From NCBI GenBank assembly GCA_006386115.1, contig VFIW01000036.1, positions 186,001 to 250,000 of the forward strand: 64,000 bases of DNA, in the 5' to 3' direction. Below, piece by piece: positions 20,269-31,274 of the stretch (its first letter is position 1; each line of letters opens with the position of its first letter). The translations under genes and the position numbers were made by a program. The notes beneath the pieces were generated by a model, which saw only the letters and a program-made list of their open reading frames with translations, ran no database searches and had not been told where the DNA came from. The DNA comes from Globisporangium splendens. Lineage: Eukaryota > Oomycota > Peronosporomycetes > Pythiales > Pythiaceae.

Positions 20269-22539
20269 TTAAGAACCAAAAGCCTCGTCAGCTTCGTCTA
20301 TCTTCTTGAACTCGTAGTTCCCACGTCCATCAAACTACAAAGCAAACACGTCAAACACACAAAGTCGTGAATAAAACGCACAACACGTCCAGAGACCCAA
20401 ACACAAGAGCAAAAGCATAAAACTTACGTGAAGGACGTATTCGTGGTATTTCCACAGCGACTTGCGGTGCGACACCGTGAACAACGTGATGTTTTGTTCG
20501 CGGCAGTGGTTGTACATCGCGCCTTCCACATCGACACTCACCGCGGAGGTACACTCATCCAAGATCGCAAATTGTGGCTTGTGGTAGAACAGACGCGCCA
20601 TGGCCACACGCTGCTTCTCGCCACCAGAGAGCACATCCGCCCAATCGTGGACAACGTCCCAACCGCCTTCACGCGACACCAAGTAGCCAAGTTGCACTTT
20701 TTCGAGGAAGTATTCAAGGTCTTCGTCCTTCAGACCAGACGCCTGCATGTCCTCGTGCGAGTGCGGGTAAATGATTTGATCACGAAGACTGCCCAGCGTC
20801 AAGTACGGACGCTGAGGGATGTAGAACAAACCATTGCGTTCTGGCTTCGTCAGCTTACCACCAAAGAGTGGCCAGAGCTCACCCAGGATACGGAACAACG
20901 AACTTTTGCCACAGCCGTTGGGTCCAGCAACGACAACGTTCATACCGGAATCGACCTTGATGTTGAGCGAACGCACCAACACGTCGCCGTTTGGCGTCAC
21001 CAGCGGCACATCCTCAAACTGAATCACATGGTCCTTGTGAAGCAACTGGCCCTTGTTGGGGTGAAGACCGAGACCTTCGGCCGACGTGGTCTTCCCCTTC
21101 GAGTCGTCGTCCACGTCATCGTCTTCGGACTTGACCATCGTACGTTGGTATCGGCCCGCCTCCAAGTCCGTGAGCACGTCCATCATTTCCGTCACACGCG
21201 CAGTGAAGCCCGCCAAACGCGTCAACTCGCGACCGGAAAGCACGAGTCGTCCCATGGCTTCCGACAGCTTGATCAGCATCTTACCCGAACGGAAGTAGTC
21301 TTCCATACGCTCGGCATACGTCAGGTTCAAGAGACGGGGTTCCGAGAGGTCCATGAACGGTCTCGACACAACCAAGAAACCCACGACAGTCGCCAAGTAC
21401 TTGGCGACAATGTTATCGATCACCGACACCGAGAAACGGAACTGCTGCGATTTGCGCACCAAATCGATCAGGCGCGTAAACGATTCGTCAAGGATGCGCT
21501 TTTCACGCACGTTGCCGTTGTAGAACGCGATTTCCTCACTGTGCGTGATCAAGCGCGAGTTCATGAAGCGGAAATTGCCTTCCATCTTCTGCTCCGCGAT
21601 CGTGAAGCGACCGGTTGGCTGACGCAACCACGTGAGGAACGTGCCCGACAAGACCAAGTACGCGAGCATGATCGCAGGACCCTGGGCACCAATCGACGAC
21701 GTCAACTTGACCGAGTAGAGCACGATATCGAGCACGGGCTTCGACAAGTTGGAGTAGAGATCAGCGACCGAGTTCGAGAACCGCTCAACGTCGACAGTCA
21801 GCAACTGGTCCGCGTTCGAGATACGGTTGTCCAAGTTGGACACCTTGTAGTAGATAAAGCCCTTGAGGTAGTGCTTGTACAAGTGCTTTGTCAGGCGGTT
21901 TCGGAAACGCAACGTGAGCTCGGTGTGGCCATACTTGAGCAAGCAGTTGACGCACGACATCGGCAGCATCAGCACAAAAAAGCGGCGCAAGTGATGCACG
22001 AAATCCTTTTGGGAACGCGAAATGCTAGTAGTTGTCAATGCGTAGCATCAGACGAATGAAGTGGCTCAGTTGATCGGTTGCGCAAAAACAATAAAGAACG
22101 TTGGAGGTAAAGCACATTGTAACGTACATGGATCGCTCGATAGATGTAAAGATCTGCAAGACCAGGATATCGAACGACGTACGCGCTGCCAAAAGAGCCG
22201 CGACGAGCGCCGCAAACGCGACTTCTGACGTAAACGGACCCGGCACGATCACCTTGAACAACTTGAGGAAGCGCTCGTAGAATTCCTGTCGACACATGGA
22301 TAAAACAACGCCCATTACAACGTCAGCGTATCAAGTAATAAATGCCAATGCTGTATACGTGCAGCAGACGTATGTACCTTGTTCACGGCGACTTTTTGTT
22401 TGTTGCCCATCTTTTTGGTCATAAACTGCGAATCCTGACGGAACGCCGCATTCGCTGCCTTTTGGCCATGGTTACGGATCGCAATCGAGATCGCAATCTG
22501 CCACACAAGGATAATCGACAACACATCAAACAGCGTCAT
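20269..22539 (-). CDS. ABCD3: peroxisomal ABC half-transporter ABCD3 / PMP70
   Basis: This half-transporter dimerises in the peroxisomal membrane and imports acyl-CoA or branched acyl substrates for beta-oxidation. Four exons were read: 22539-22378, 22285-22128, 22024-20428 and 20334-20269. All introns are GT..AG and in phase, giving 660 residues, as expected for the family (about 659). The membrane domain (about 60-370) includes YYKVSNLDNRISNADQLLT, LYSNLSKPVLDIVLY and the EAA-like NGNVREKR region preceded by SEEIAFYNG. The nucleotide-binding domain has Walker A GPNGCGKSS, signature LSGGEKQR, Walker B FAILDE and switch His in TVSHRKSLWK. The last exon supplies FDGRGNYEFKKIDEADEAFG, the usual C-terminus of PMP70. 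The gene appears intact. Confidence 0.97.
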
Positions 22540-24230
22540 GAATCGTTAGTGAGTAAAGTGTCGCGAGTCCATAGAATGCCGACAACTGCATCTCCTCATC
22601 CGCATCTCATGAGCATCTGATGATTGGGAAAGGGACAGTATGGCGGCGTTTCCCTCCTCAGTCGAATAGACACACACGCAACGTACGAGTCCACTGATGG
22701 AGGCGGTGCCCGTGGCCACGCGGGAGGTCGAGAGCACCGTCATGGTCCTTGCTTCCTTCGTTCGTTAGAGGCGGCAGCTTCCGTCGAGGACTCCTTTTCG
22801 GTTGTGATGACCACCTTCCGAGGGAAACGCATAACCTGCCGTGCGCGCAAGCAGCCCCCTTTCTGTCCTCGGCAAGTTCAACGAATGCAGTTCACGTGCA
22901 ATATTCAATGATACAGGGCATTTGGTACTCAATAGAATTATTTAAACAAGGTGTTAAAAGAACAATTTGATATTCAATATGTATTGCTGAGAGGAAATGG
23001 CTCACTGTTGAACACACACTTCGAAGTTGTTGACAATAAAACCTCAAGCCATCTGTGTTTCCACTGGAGGGAAAGAGACTGGTCCATCTGTTCGGATGAG
23101 GTTTTTTGTCGAGCCGCTAAGGTTGAAGTGGCTTGTCTGCTCTTCCACAACGTGTTGACGTATGCGGGCTCTGCTCACGACCCAGGGTCCCTCTCTTTAG
23201 ATGACTTGACTGATATCTTGAATACTATGAGTTTAAGGATCTTTCGGCTAATTGTTAACGGTAATTAGTTCAGTAGAAACATGTTTATTACCAAATACAT
23301 TATTTAATGAAGGAGAACATCATCACAGGTTTTCTTTTTCACAATGCTCACTTGTGCACAGTGACGCCATCATCAGAGCAGGCGATGGGACGTCATTGGA
23401 AATGCAAGGACCCATAATGGATGAGGCGGCGAACGTTAGCGGAATGCACCACCTCAGCATCTATCTCGCGATCACCAGAAGCGAAACCAGGCGCATGCGC
23501 GCGCACACACACAGGACGAAGGGCGAGACACCTCCACGAACGTTTCCAGAGGCAGAAACGAGCGGCGAAAATGGACCCCGCATGGCGCATTGTATGAGCT
23601 GCATGAAATGTTGCGAGGTGCTTGCTGGTGGTGCACCATTGACAATCTTGAAGATGCAGAGATTCGTGAGCGCGTACGAGAGAATGAAAATGGTGTCAGC
23701 GTATGCATGCGTTCATTGCAACTTGCACCGCAGAGGAGTCAACAAACGACGATGATGCCACGGCCATCCGTTCAAGCCGCAGCTCGAACGCACTCTTTAT
23801 TCGATGGAAATTGCGGTTGCACTACTGCAAGCCGTAGCGAGTGCACGCTGACAATATGTTAGCACCAGCACAGCTAGCGCGTCATGGTGGATCTGAACTC
23901 ATCCAAGCTCGTTTTTGGTTCGTGATTGGTCCGCGAATTCGAAGTCTGTGGTCAGGAAATGAGATAGAAAGCGATTTCTGGCAAGATCGAGATGGCATGG
24001 ACGTGCTGATGCTGAGAGTATTATCGCTAGTCGGCTGTGCTCTTCGCAAGGATATTGTCGCTTCACGATGGCAACACTCGTTTGTTTGGATATTGAAGAC
24101 GCGCCTGATGACGGACTTGGACACGACGAAGCCCAATGAAAGAAGGAATGCGCACACGCTACTAGCGCCATTGCCCAGTCGTGAAACGCAAAAAATACTT
24201 AATTGCGTGGGCAAATCTGAATGAGCCCTC
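22540..24230. other. 1.7 kb without a supported gene
   Basis: The first part must contain the ABCD3 promoter. Open frames at 22951-23268 and 23252-23755 (plus) have no recognisable domain, and 23841-24224 is likewise anonymous. No LINE A or B similarity was seen. Treated as intergenic. Confidence 0.45.
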
Positions 24231-24233
24231 ATT

Positions 24234-25960
24234 TTGCTTTCGCCACGTGTCGTGGAGCTGTACAAGATCTCGCCGACTGAAGAAGATCATGGGCATTGTC
24301 CCAGCAGCATCGGCGGCAGTTGCTCCGCTGTCCGTGGCTGCTCTGGCCATTTCGCACTCGCATCGCAGCATTCGGACAATGCTTACAGACGCACTGCCAG
24401 ATCACTACAGCATCCCCACGTTTTTGACGCCTTCCAGAGCACGACGTCCACGGTTCGGGTGCTGGCGGTGCTTTTTGTGATCCCTGTCCCGAGTCTCACG
24501 CTCGCCGTACTCTTGGAATGCATGCCACAAGCAGACCCATCGCTCGGCTGGCAAGCGAACTATGCGTACTCATCCAGAAGCTGGCAGTCGCTTTTGTCGC
24601 CGCCGTGGGGGTGGCGTGTGCCATGCATGGGAGTGTTCCGGAGTCCAAGTTGTCCTGGAAACAGATGCTGATCCTCGTGACGACTCAATTGAGTATCTAC
24701 ATGGCGACGGACATCGCACTGGTCGCGGTGACAGGTATGTTCCCATTCCCGTTTGTGATGATTGTATGCGCAGGCTCGATGGTTGTCGCCGGATATCGCA
24801 ATTCTCGTCTCGCGGTCAACTTTGGTTTTCGCTTTTGCTACCGGGCGTGAAATACTCCTTTCGGATGGCACCTCGGCGAAAGAACCGGCACAAGACGGAC
24901 GCGTTTGGACCGTGGGCGGTGGTGTTCGTGGACTTGTTCCACATGCTGTTCACGGTCGCTTGCATCCAGCACTCGAAAACAATGGCGACGATAGGGACCG
25001 CGCTGACGTGGAACGTTCTGCTTGCGCTGCGTGACTGAAGAGGAGTGATACGAAGCTCAAAGATCGTCAACCAGCAGCAGCGAGCAATACCAGCGGATGA
25101 TTGAGCTTGTGGCGATACAAATGGAAAAACAGCCTCTGGACCAGAGCAGGATTTCCTCGTTGATTGTTTCACGGGATCTGAACGTGTTGCTGCCATCATA
25201 TCATCGACACACCAGTCCAAAGTGGATGGCGAAGCACCAGGAGCTTCTTCTTAAACGCAGTCTCCGGCTTTCTCGAAATGCGAGACACGCCGACAGCTCA
25301 ACAACTTCCCGAGAAAACAGCAGCCACTCGACGCTTTGCTCCGCATTCTTTCCCTACCAGCTCCCGTGTGATTTCCGAGAACCCGGCACCTGCTGGAATA
25401 TCTCATGACAGAGTCTGCGCGAATGAAATCCAAGAGGTTCTCGCGGCACTGTACATGCTCGAGATGTCGTTGCTGCATTCGTATATCTTCAGCTTTGTTT
25501 GCTTACTTTCGGGTGAGTTTGAGGTTCAATAATGTCGGGCGTGGAAACAGTCGCTCACATGATGTTTGCCTTTGTGCCAATTGTTGTTTGTTGTTGCTGC
25601 TGGATTAGAAGTATGCGTTACGGCGGTGTGTGTTTTCAAACCGCAATTGCGTCATGGCGATGATGCGCGTGGCGTCTGCAGAGCAATCCTACACCATCCT
25701 CCACATCACTGGGTTCCCTATCGAGCACACGGGGAATGATCGCTCGTTACGTTTCGAGTGGCTCGAGGTCGTTATAGCGTCACAAATGGAAGAAATAGAA
25801 GCTGATCGAAGAGCTCATTGGTGGTATGGGCACGATATCTGGACGTCGATTTACCGCAGTCCCATGCGGGATCATGCGAATGGAAAAACTCGTTGTTGTT
25901 TTCTTGAGCTCTGCTATGTGAAAGGGATAGCTGACTCGTTTGGCTGACTTTCCTGCTTAT
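24234..25960 (+). pseudogene. orphan multi-membrane-segment protein, multiply frameshifted copy
   Basis: Pieces of the family seen at 18.4-19.4 kb and 44-45 kb occur in order but in different frames. About 24440-24560 has LAVLLECMPQADPSLGWQAN. About 24560-24840 (shifted) has hydrophobic segments including SIYMATDIALVAVTG. About 24848-25038 has FHMLFTVACIQHSKTMATIG. About 25097-25250 has VSRDLNVLLPSYHRHTSPKW, and 25420-25530 has NEIQEVLAALYMLEMSLLHS. From 25640 it reads NCVMAMMRVASAEQSYTILH and then GNDRSLRFEWLE. Between the last two the membrane segments present in the 44 kb copy are missing. At least three frame changes and a deletion make it non-functional. Confidence 0.6.
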
Positions 25961-26241
25961 GAGATCAAACACAAGGGAAGCGAGTAAACACAGTGAGCAT
26001 GACAGATATCGCCTCATTTCCAGTCTCAATCGACTCCAACCACAGGTAAACCATGCAATTTTGGTTTTTCGTTATGCAAACAATCAGTTCGCTCTTGTTT
26101 CCTGCCTGTTTGTTTTTGCTGTTTCGTATGTGCTTGGGAATACAACAACGGCAACTGTGTTGACTTCCGCATTGGGCGGGTCATCACAAGGAGCTTCGAT
26201 TCACAGCTACACCAGCGGCGATGTAATAGCGTTTTGCTCTT

Positions 26242-27294
26242 TTACAGCCACTTGGTGCGCACCTTCGAGAAGATGTCGTTTTCAGGGATAGCTGGCACGA
26301 ATTGCACGATCTCATCGATGCGCGCCTTGATCTCCGGCGTGATCTTGTCGATGAACGCGTTCGCCTTAAGATTCTCCTCCAACTGACGAATGTTGGAAGC
26401 ACCAAGGATGACGGTCGAGACGTTTGGGTTCGCTGCACACCAGGCGATCGCGAGTTGCGCAAGTGAGCAACCGAGCTCGTCGGCGATGACCTTCAGCTTG
26501 TCAGTCTTGGCAACTTGACCGTCGAAGTCCGTGATGAGGGACCGGACGTAGTCGTTCGCGAGACGAGAACCTTCTGGAATTCCCTTGCTATACTTCCCCG
26601 TGAGAATGCCGAACGCGAGCGGAGACCACGTCGTGAGACCAAGCTTGTACTTCTTGTACAAGTTGACGTAGTCGAACTCGACACGCGAGCGCTCGAAGAT
26701 GTGGTACTGTGGTTGCTCCACAATCGGACGGATCAAGCCAAGACGGTCCGCGATCTCACACGCTTCGATGATGTCGTGGGAAGTCCACTCGCTGGTTCCC
26801 CAGTAGAACGCCCAACCTTGGTTGATCACGAAGTTCATCGCGCGAACCGTTTCCTCGATCGGCGTCGACGCCTCAGGTCGATGGCAGTAAATGACGTCGA
26901 CGTACTCCAAATCGAATCGCTTGAGCGATGCCTTCGCGCCTTCGATGATGTGCTTGCGGCTCAATCCCTGGTCATTGGGACCTGCTGCAGGCTTGTACCC
27001 ATTGAAGATCTTGGTCGTCAACACGAGGTCTTCACGGGTCCACACACCATTGTCGATACCCTTTTGGACAACTTGACCCATGATTTTTTCAGACACACCT
27101 CGGGCGTAACTTTCGGCGTTGTCGAAGAAGTTGATGCCGCTTTCATAGGCTTTCACCATGATGTTGTAGGCTTCGTCGACGCTTGTCTTGTCGGTGAACG
27201 TCATGCAGCCAAAAGAGAGCCGTGACACGAGCAGACCCGAGTTGCCTAGGTAGCGGTACTTCATGTCGTGTTTTGCAGGAGCTGGAGTGGTCAT
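26242..27294 (-). CDS. aldo-keto reductase, KCNAB-like (AKR-1)
   Basis: Encodes 350 residues of the potassium channel beta subunit-like branch of aldo-keto reductases, an (alpha/beta)8 barrel that uses NADPH to reduce carbonyls. The tetrad positions are Asp and Tyr in FFDNAESY, Lys in VLTTKIF and His in YCHRP. The family blocks ASLKRFDLEYVDV, EETVRAMNFVINQGWAFYWG, ERSRVEFDYVNLYKKY and CSLAQLAIAWC are intact. It belongs to the subgroup reading CMTF near the N-terminus where Kv-beta has a Trp-containing GTWVTF. The start at MTTPAPAKH was preferred over upstream in-frame codons because paralogues begin there. Its promoter mirrors that of AKR-2. Residues about 55-210 are almost identical to AKR-5 at 36.4 kb. 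Confidence 0.95.
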   Translation of the reverse strand: MTTPAPAKHDMKYRYLGNSGLLVSRLSFGCMTFTDKTSVDEAYNIMVKAYESGINFFDNAESYARGVSEKIMGQVVQKGIDNGVWTREDLVLTTKIFNGYKPAAGPNDQGLSRKHIIEGAKASLKRFDLEYVDVIYCHRPEASTPIEETVRAMNFVINQGWAFYWGTSEWTSHDIIEACEIADRLGLIRPIVEQPQYHIFERSRVEFDYVNLYKKYKLGLTTWSPLAFGILTGKYSKGIPEGSRLANDYVRSLITDFDGQVAKTDKLKVIADELGCSLAQLAIAWCAANPNVSTVILGASNIRQLEENLKANAFIDKITPEIKARIDEIVQFVPAIPENDIFSKVRTKWL

Positions 27295-27490
27295 GGTGGA
27301 GAGCAGTGGGAGAGGCGCTTCTTGTGTTGCGGCGATGGGTGGAACTGTTGGTGGAGCTCCAAATTGGAAAGTGAGTGCGTGTGTGTGAGAGAGAACAAGA
27401 GCTGTTTGACTTGAAAGACAGAGAGAGGAAAGAGAAGATCTCGCCAACCTCAGGGCTGGCCCATGGTTCATACGCACTACACAGTGGGCA
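27160..27490 (+). repeat. inverted repeat, left arm (promoter and 5' coding of AKR-1)
   Basis: This arm is near-identical to the reverse complement of 27975-28305. Paired positions sum to 55465 without gaps, so the two start codons (27294 and 28171) and two initiators (27359-27374 and 28091-28106) coincide. Similarity is highest from 27490 to the start codon and then declines within the coding sequence. Confidence 0.85.
27359..27374 (-). promoter_or_regulatory. oomycete core promoter of AKR-1
   Basis: On the minus strand TCACTTTCCAATTTGG fits the oomycete initiator (TCAYTYY) followed directly by the flanking element (MAWTTT). It lies 65 bases upstream of the start codon. Confidence 0.6.
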
Positions 27491-27974
27491 CGACGGCTTG
27501 CCATGCGAAGATGAGGGAGGCATGCCTGGTGGACCTGCATTCTGTCGCCAGCGTCAACAGAGAACGCTTGGATTGCTCTATGGATTGGGTGGACTGACCC
27601 ATTGCTGCATTGTGAGAATTTGAAAGCCATGACCATCACTCCGCGGCGTGGTGTTGGTCTGCACCGTCAACATCGAGGATATTCAGCGGTGCTGGTCCAA
27701 TTGATTACATTCATGCCGATTGCTCTCCAAAGATGCGCACGACAGGGAACGAACGACCTGCAACCTATACTAATAGACACTGGTAATGGGGGTTTGTATG
27801 ATGGAAAACTGCACAGCAGCGGGTTTTCAGCGCCCCTTGTTTACCGATTGCAGGCGTGCGGCCCAGACGACTGGCATTGCGATCGTTGCCTCTCACTGTG
27901 TACGCTGCAGGCGAACTTTTGCCCTCGGCTTTGTATGCTGACAACCACGGCAAGTAATCATGTCCACTGTATGT
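27491..27974. other. spacer between divergent AKR-1 and AKR-2 promoters
   Basis: 484 bases at the centre of the head-to-head inverted repeat. No gene or known element is seen, and the sequence is not itself symmetrical. Confidence 0.5.
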
Positions 27975-28305
27975 TGCCCACTGTGTAGTGCGTATGAACC
28001 ATGGGCCAGCCCTGAGGTTGGCGAGATCTTCTCTTTCCTCTCTCTGTCTTTCAAGTCAAACAGCTCTTGTTCTCTCTCACACACACGCACTCACTTTCCA
28101 ATTTGGAGCTCCACCAACAGTTCCACCCATCGCCGCAACACAAGAAGCGCCTCTCCCACTGCTCTCCACCATGACCACTCCAGCTCCTGCAAAACACGAC
28201 ATGAAGTACCGCTACCTAGGCAACTCGGGTCTGCTCGTCTCCACGCTATCCTTCGGCTGCATGACGTTCACCGACAAGACAAGCGTCGACGAAGCCTATG
28301 ACATC
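27975..28305 (+). repeat. inverted repeat, right arm (promoter and 5' coding of AKR-2)
   Basis: Reverse complement partner of 27160-27490. The arm's inner border is sharp at 27975, where the match stops within two bases. Confidence 0.85.
28091..28106 (+). promoter_or_regulatory. oomycete core promoter of AKR-2
   Basis: TCACTTTCCAATTTGG, an exact mirror of the AKR-1 element, 65 bases upstream of the start codon at 28171. Confidence 0.6.
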
Positions 28306-29152
28306 CTGGTGAAAGCCTATGAAGGAGGCGTGAACTACTTTGACAATGCGGAAGGGTACACTGCGGGTGTTGCCGAAACACTCATGGGACAGGCATTCAA
28401 GCGCGGGATCGAGGACGGAGTTTGGTCACGAGAAGACCTCGTGGTGAGCACCAAGATCTTTTTGGGGACGAAGACTGGCCCGAATGATCAGGGTCTGGGA
28501 CGCAAGCATATCATCGAAGGTACGAAGGCGTCGCTCAAACGCGCTCAGCTCGACTACTTTGACGTGGTCTTCTGCCACCGTCCAGAGAAAGCGACTCCGA
28601 TTGAAGAAACCGTTCGTGCGATGAATTACCTCATCCAAAAAGGCTGGGCATTCTACTGGGGAACCAGTGAATGGAGCTCTCACGATATTATCGAAGCTTG
28701 CGAGATCGCGGACCGTCTTGGCTTGATCCGTCCGATCGTCGAGCAACCTCAGTACCACATCTTCGAGCGCTCGCGCGTCGAGTTCGAGTACGTCAACCTG
28801 TACAAAAAGTACAAGCTTGGACTCACGACGTGGTCGCCGCTCGCGTTCGGCATTCTCACGGGCAAGTACAGCAAGGGCATCCCGGAAGGAGCTCGGTTAG
28901 AGATTGCGTGGGCTGCAGCGGTGATGCCGGATATTAACGCCCGAGTCGCCAAGACCGACAAACTGAAGGTCATCGCCGACGAACTCGGGTGCTCGCTCGC
29001 GCAGCTTGCTATTGCTTGGTGTGCAACCAACCAAGACGTGTCGACTGTGATGCTCGGCGCCACGAGCATCCACCAGTTGGAGGAGAATCTCAAGGCGAAT
29101 GCGTTCATTGACAAGATCACGCCGGAGATCAAGGCGCGCATCGATGAGATCG
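28171..29152 (+). repeat. inverted repeat, left arm (AKR-2 coding)
   Basis: 982 bases, nearly identical to the reverse complement of 29586-30567. Paired positions sum to 58738 with no gap. Homology begins at the start codon and stops abruptly at the codon for Glu-Ile before the variable C-terminus. The spacer is 433 bases. Confidence 0.9.
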
Positions 29153-29217
29153 TGCAGTTCGTACCGTCGTTCCTGGAGTTTGACCAGCTCTCGGCGATGC
29201 GTTCCAGACACTTGTAG
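28171..29217 (+). CDS. aldo-keto reductase, KCNAB-like (AKR-2)
   Basis: 348 residues with tetrad Asp/Tyr in YFDNAEGYTAG, Lys in VVSTKIF and His in VFCHRP. It is distinguished by YLIQKGWAFYWG and GARLEIAWAAAVMPDINARV. Except for the first codons and the last 20 residues (VQFVPSFLEFDQLSAMRSRHL region) it is virtually the same protein as AKR-3, which lies tail to tail with it. The long in-frame extension upstream of 28171 is not conserved as protein and contains the promoter, so it is left out. Confidence 0.95.
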   Translation: MTTPAPAKHDMKYRYLGNSGLLVSTLSFGCMTFTDKTSVDEAYDILVKAYEGGVNYFDNAEGYTAGVAETLMGQAFKRGIEDGVWSREDLVVSTKIFLGTKTGPNDQGLGRKHIIEGTKASLKRAQLDYFDVVFCHRPEKATPIEETVRAMNYLIQKGWAFYWGTSEWSSHDIIEACEIADRLGLIRPIVEQPQYHIFERSRVEFEYVNLYKKYKLGLTTWSPLAFGILTGKYSKGIPEGARLEIAWAAAVMPDINARVAKTDKLKVIADELGCSLAQLAIAWCATNQDVSTVMLGATSIHQLEENLKANAFIDKITPEIKARIDEIVQFVPSFLEFDQLSAMRSRHL

Positions 29218-29520
29218 ACAGGTTAATCGATGACACCGACGCACAATACTAACGGACAGCGAAAGTGTAACACGACCAACTTCGTTCATTGATTTTGATT
29301 GCCGCTTTTTAGTGCTCTCGTTAAATCGTGTGCTTTGCATGTGCGAGGTGCAAAAATAAGAAAGCAGAAACACGACATGAAAGTTGTATTTTGCATTCCC
29401 GTTGGTGGTGCCTTGTGAATCCCTGTGTGCTTCTAAGGAATGCTAGTAACGTGGATACTTTCGTACTAGTACACTACTTGCATCTCCAAAGTTGTACATC
29501 AGTTGCAAACCGACACACAC
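29218..29520. other. spacer between convergent AKR-2 and AKR-3
   Basis: Shared 3' flank of two convergent genes. No gene was identified. Polyadenylation signals for both must lie here, and none was assigned. Confidence 0.5.
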
Positions 29521-30567
29521 CTACAAATGCTTGTTGCGAACAGTATAAAAGGCGCCATACTCGGGCAGCTTTGGTGCGAACAGCGCGATCTCATCGATGC
29601 GCGCCTTGATCTCCGGCGTGATCTTGTCAATGAACGCATTCGCCTTGAGATTCTCCTCCAACTGGTGGATGCTCGTGGCGCCGAGCATCACAGTCGACAC
29701 GTCTTGGTTGGTTGCACACCAAGCAATAGCAAGCTGCGCGAGCGAGCACCCGAGTTCGTCGGCGATGACCTTCAGTTTGTCGGTCTTGGCGACTCGGGCG
29801 TTAATATCCGGCATCACCGCTGCAGCCCACGCAATCTCTAACCGAGCTCCTTCCGGGATGCCTTTGCTGTACTTGCCCGTGAGAATGCCGAACGCGAGCG
29901 GCGACCACGTCGTGAGTCCAAGCTTGTACTTTTTGTACAGGTTGACGTACTCGAACTCGACGCGCGAGCGCTCGAAGATGTGGTACTGAGGTTGCTCGAC
30001 GATCGGACGGATCAAGCCAAGACGGTCCGCGATCTCGCAAGCTTCGATAATATCGTGAGAGCTCCATTCACTGGTTCCCCAGTAGAATGCCCAGCCTTTT
30101 TGGATGAGGTAATTCATCGCACGAACGGTTTCTTCAATCGGAGTCGCTTTCTCTGGACGGTGGCAGAAGACCACGTCAAAGTAGTCGAGCTGAGCGCGTT
30201 TGAGCGACGCCTTCGTACCTTCGATGATATGCTTGCGTCCCAGACCCTGATCATTCGGGCCAGTCTTCGTCCCCAAAAAGATCTTGGTGCTCACCACGAG
30301 GTCTTCTCGTGACCAAACTCCGTCCTCGATCCCGCGCTTGAATGCCTGTCCCATGAGTGTTTCGGCAACACCCGCAGTGTACCCTTCCGCATTGTCAAAG
30401 TAGTTCACGCCTCCTTCATAGGCTTTCACCAGGATGTCATAGGCTTCGTCGACGCTTGTCTTGTCGGTGAACGTCATGCAGCCGAAGGATAGCGTGGAGA
30501 CGAGCAGACCCGAGTTGCCTAGGTAGCGGTACTTCATGTCGTGTTTTGCAGGAGCTGGAGCGGCCAT
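29521..30567 (-). CDS. aldo-keto reductase, KCNAB-like (AKR-3)
   Basis: 348 residues, starting MAAPAPAKHDMKYRYLG. The body is the same as AKR-2 (tetrad in YFDNAEGYTAG, STKIFLG, VFCHRP), but the C-terminus differs (LFAPKLPEYGAFYTVRNKHL). The 5' flank differs from AKR-2, so the copy is driven by its own upstream sequence. Convergent with AKR-2. Confidence 0.95.
   Translation of the reverse strand: MAAPAPAKHDMKYRYLGNSGLLVSTLSFGCMTFTDKTSVDEAYDILVKAYEGGVNYFDNAEGYTAGVAETLMGQAFKRGIEDGVWSREDLVVSTKIFLGTKTGPNDQGLGRKHIIEGTKASLKRAQLDYFDVVFCHRPEKATPIEETVRAMNYLIQKGWAFYWGTSEWSSHDIIEACEIADRLGLIRPIVEQPQYHIFERSRVEFEYVNLYKKYKLGLTTWSPLAFGILTGKYSKGIPEGARLEIAWAAAVMPDINARVAKTDKLKVIADELGCSLAQLAIAWCATNQDVSTVMLGATSIHQLEENLKANAFIDKITPEIKARIDEIALFAPKLPEYGAFYTVRNKHL
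29586..30567 (+). repeat. inverted repeat, right arm (AKR-3 coding)
   Basis: Reverse complement partner of 28171-29152. Confidence 0.9.
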
Positions 30568-31196
30568 GATGACGGAAGAGAGGGAGGCAGATTGTAACGA
30601 TTGTCCGGCGAGGCTAATTAGAGAATGTGCGGTGGAGAAAAGCTCGTTGGTAGTTTTGCACTAATGATCTCGAGAAATGGGCAAGTTCAAGACCGTCACT
30701 CCGTGTGATGACGATCTCAGTGACCTGCATTCTGTGGTTAGCGTTAACATTTGCGCCAAGTTTACTCTATAGAGTGAGAAGTCAAATAGAGGTTGACGGA
30801 CTTGTATTGAGAACAGCACTGTAATACTTGCTTGACTTGAGTTCAGTATGCTAGAGAATGGTGAAAAACTAGTCGATGCCTTCTTTATTGGCGCTGAGAA
30901 CTGCGCACAAGAACTAACAACATACACTGTGGGCTAGCAAACTTGAAAACTCATTTCTGATTGCACTTCGTCGTGTGTGGTCCCACTCCAGCACATACAT
31001 ACACACACACACACACGTCATGAAGATGGCACAGGGAAACGTCCCAGACCAGAGTGACGGTCTTTTTTAGTTTATAGCCAATCAAATGCACAAATTATAA
31101 ATTCCTACATTGTGATTGGATAGGAAGAGCACCAATGTCCCGCCAAGAAAAGATTCCAAGTCCATCAAGGCGGCATGATCCGTGCTGTTGCCGAGA
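30568..31196. other. intergenic between AKR-3 and AKR-4
   Basis: No gene is seen. A CA microsatellite lies at about 30995-31016. The sequence must contain the promoter of AKR-3. Confidence 0.5.
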
Positions 31197-31213
31197 GCTC
31201 ATTCTCCAATCTT
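31197..31213 (+). promoter_or_regulatory. oomycete core promoter of AKR-4
   Basis: GCTCATTCTCCAATCTT matches the oomycete initiator GCTCATTYY with an adjacent CAAT-type flanking element. It is 62 bases before the start codon and is followed by a CT-rich leader. Confidence 0.65.
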
Positions 31214-31274
31214 CGGCGTCGTGCGCACTCCTCCGCTCTCCCGATCTCCCTCTCAATCTCTCTCTCACTCAGCA

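Noticed and set aside
20428..22059. 543-codon plus-strand open frame antisense to ABCD3
   Set aside because: It is the mirror of a long conserved coding exon with strong third-position GC bias; the translation is rich in His, Arg and Gln with no domain.
27988..28170. N-terminal extension of AKR-2 (and the matching one of AKR-1)
   Set aside because: The in-frame extension contains the core promoter and is mirrored as DNA, not conserved as protein; paralogues start at MTTPAPAKH.
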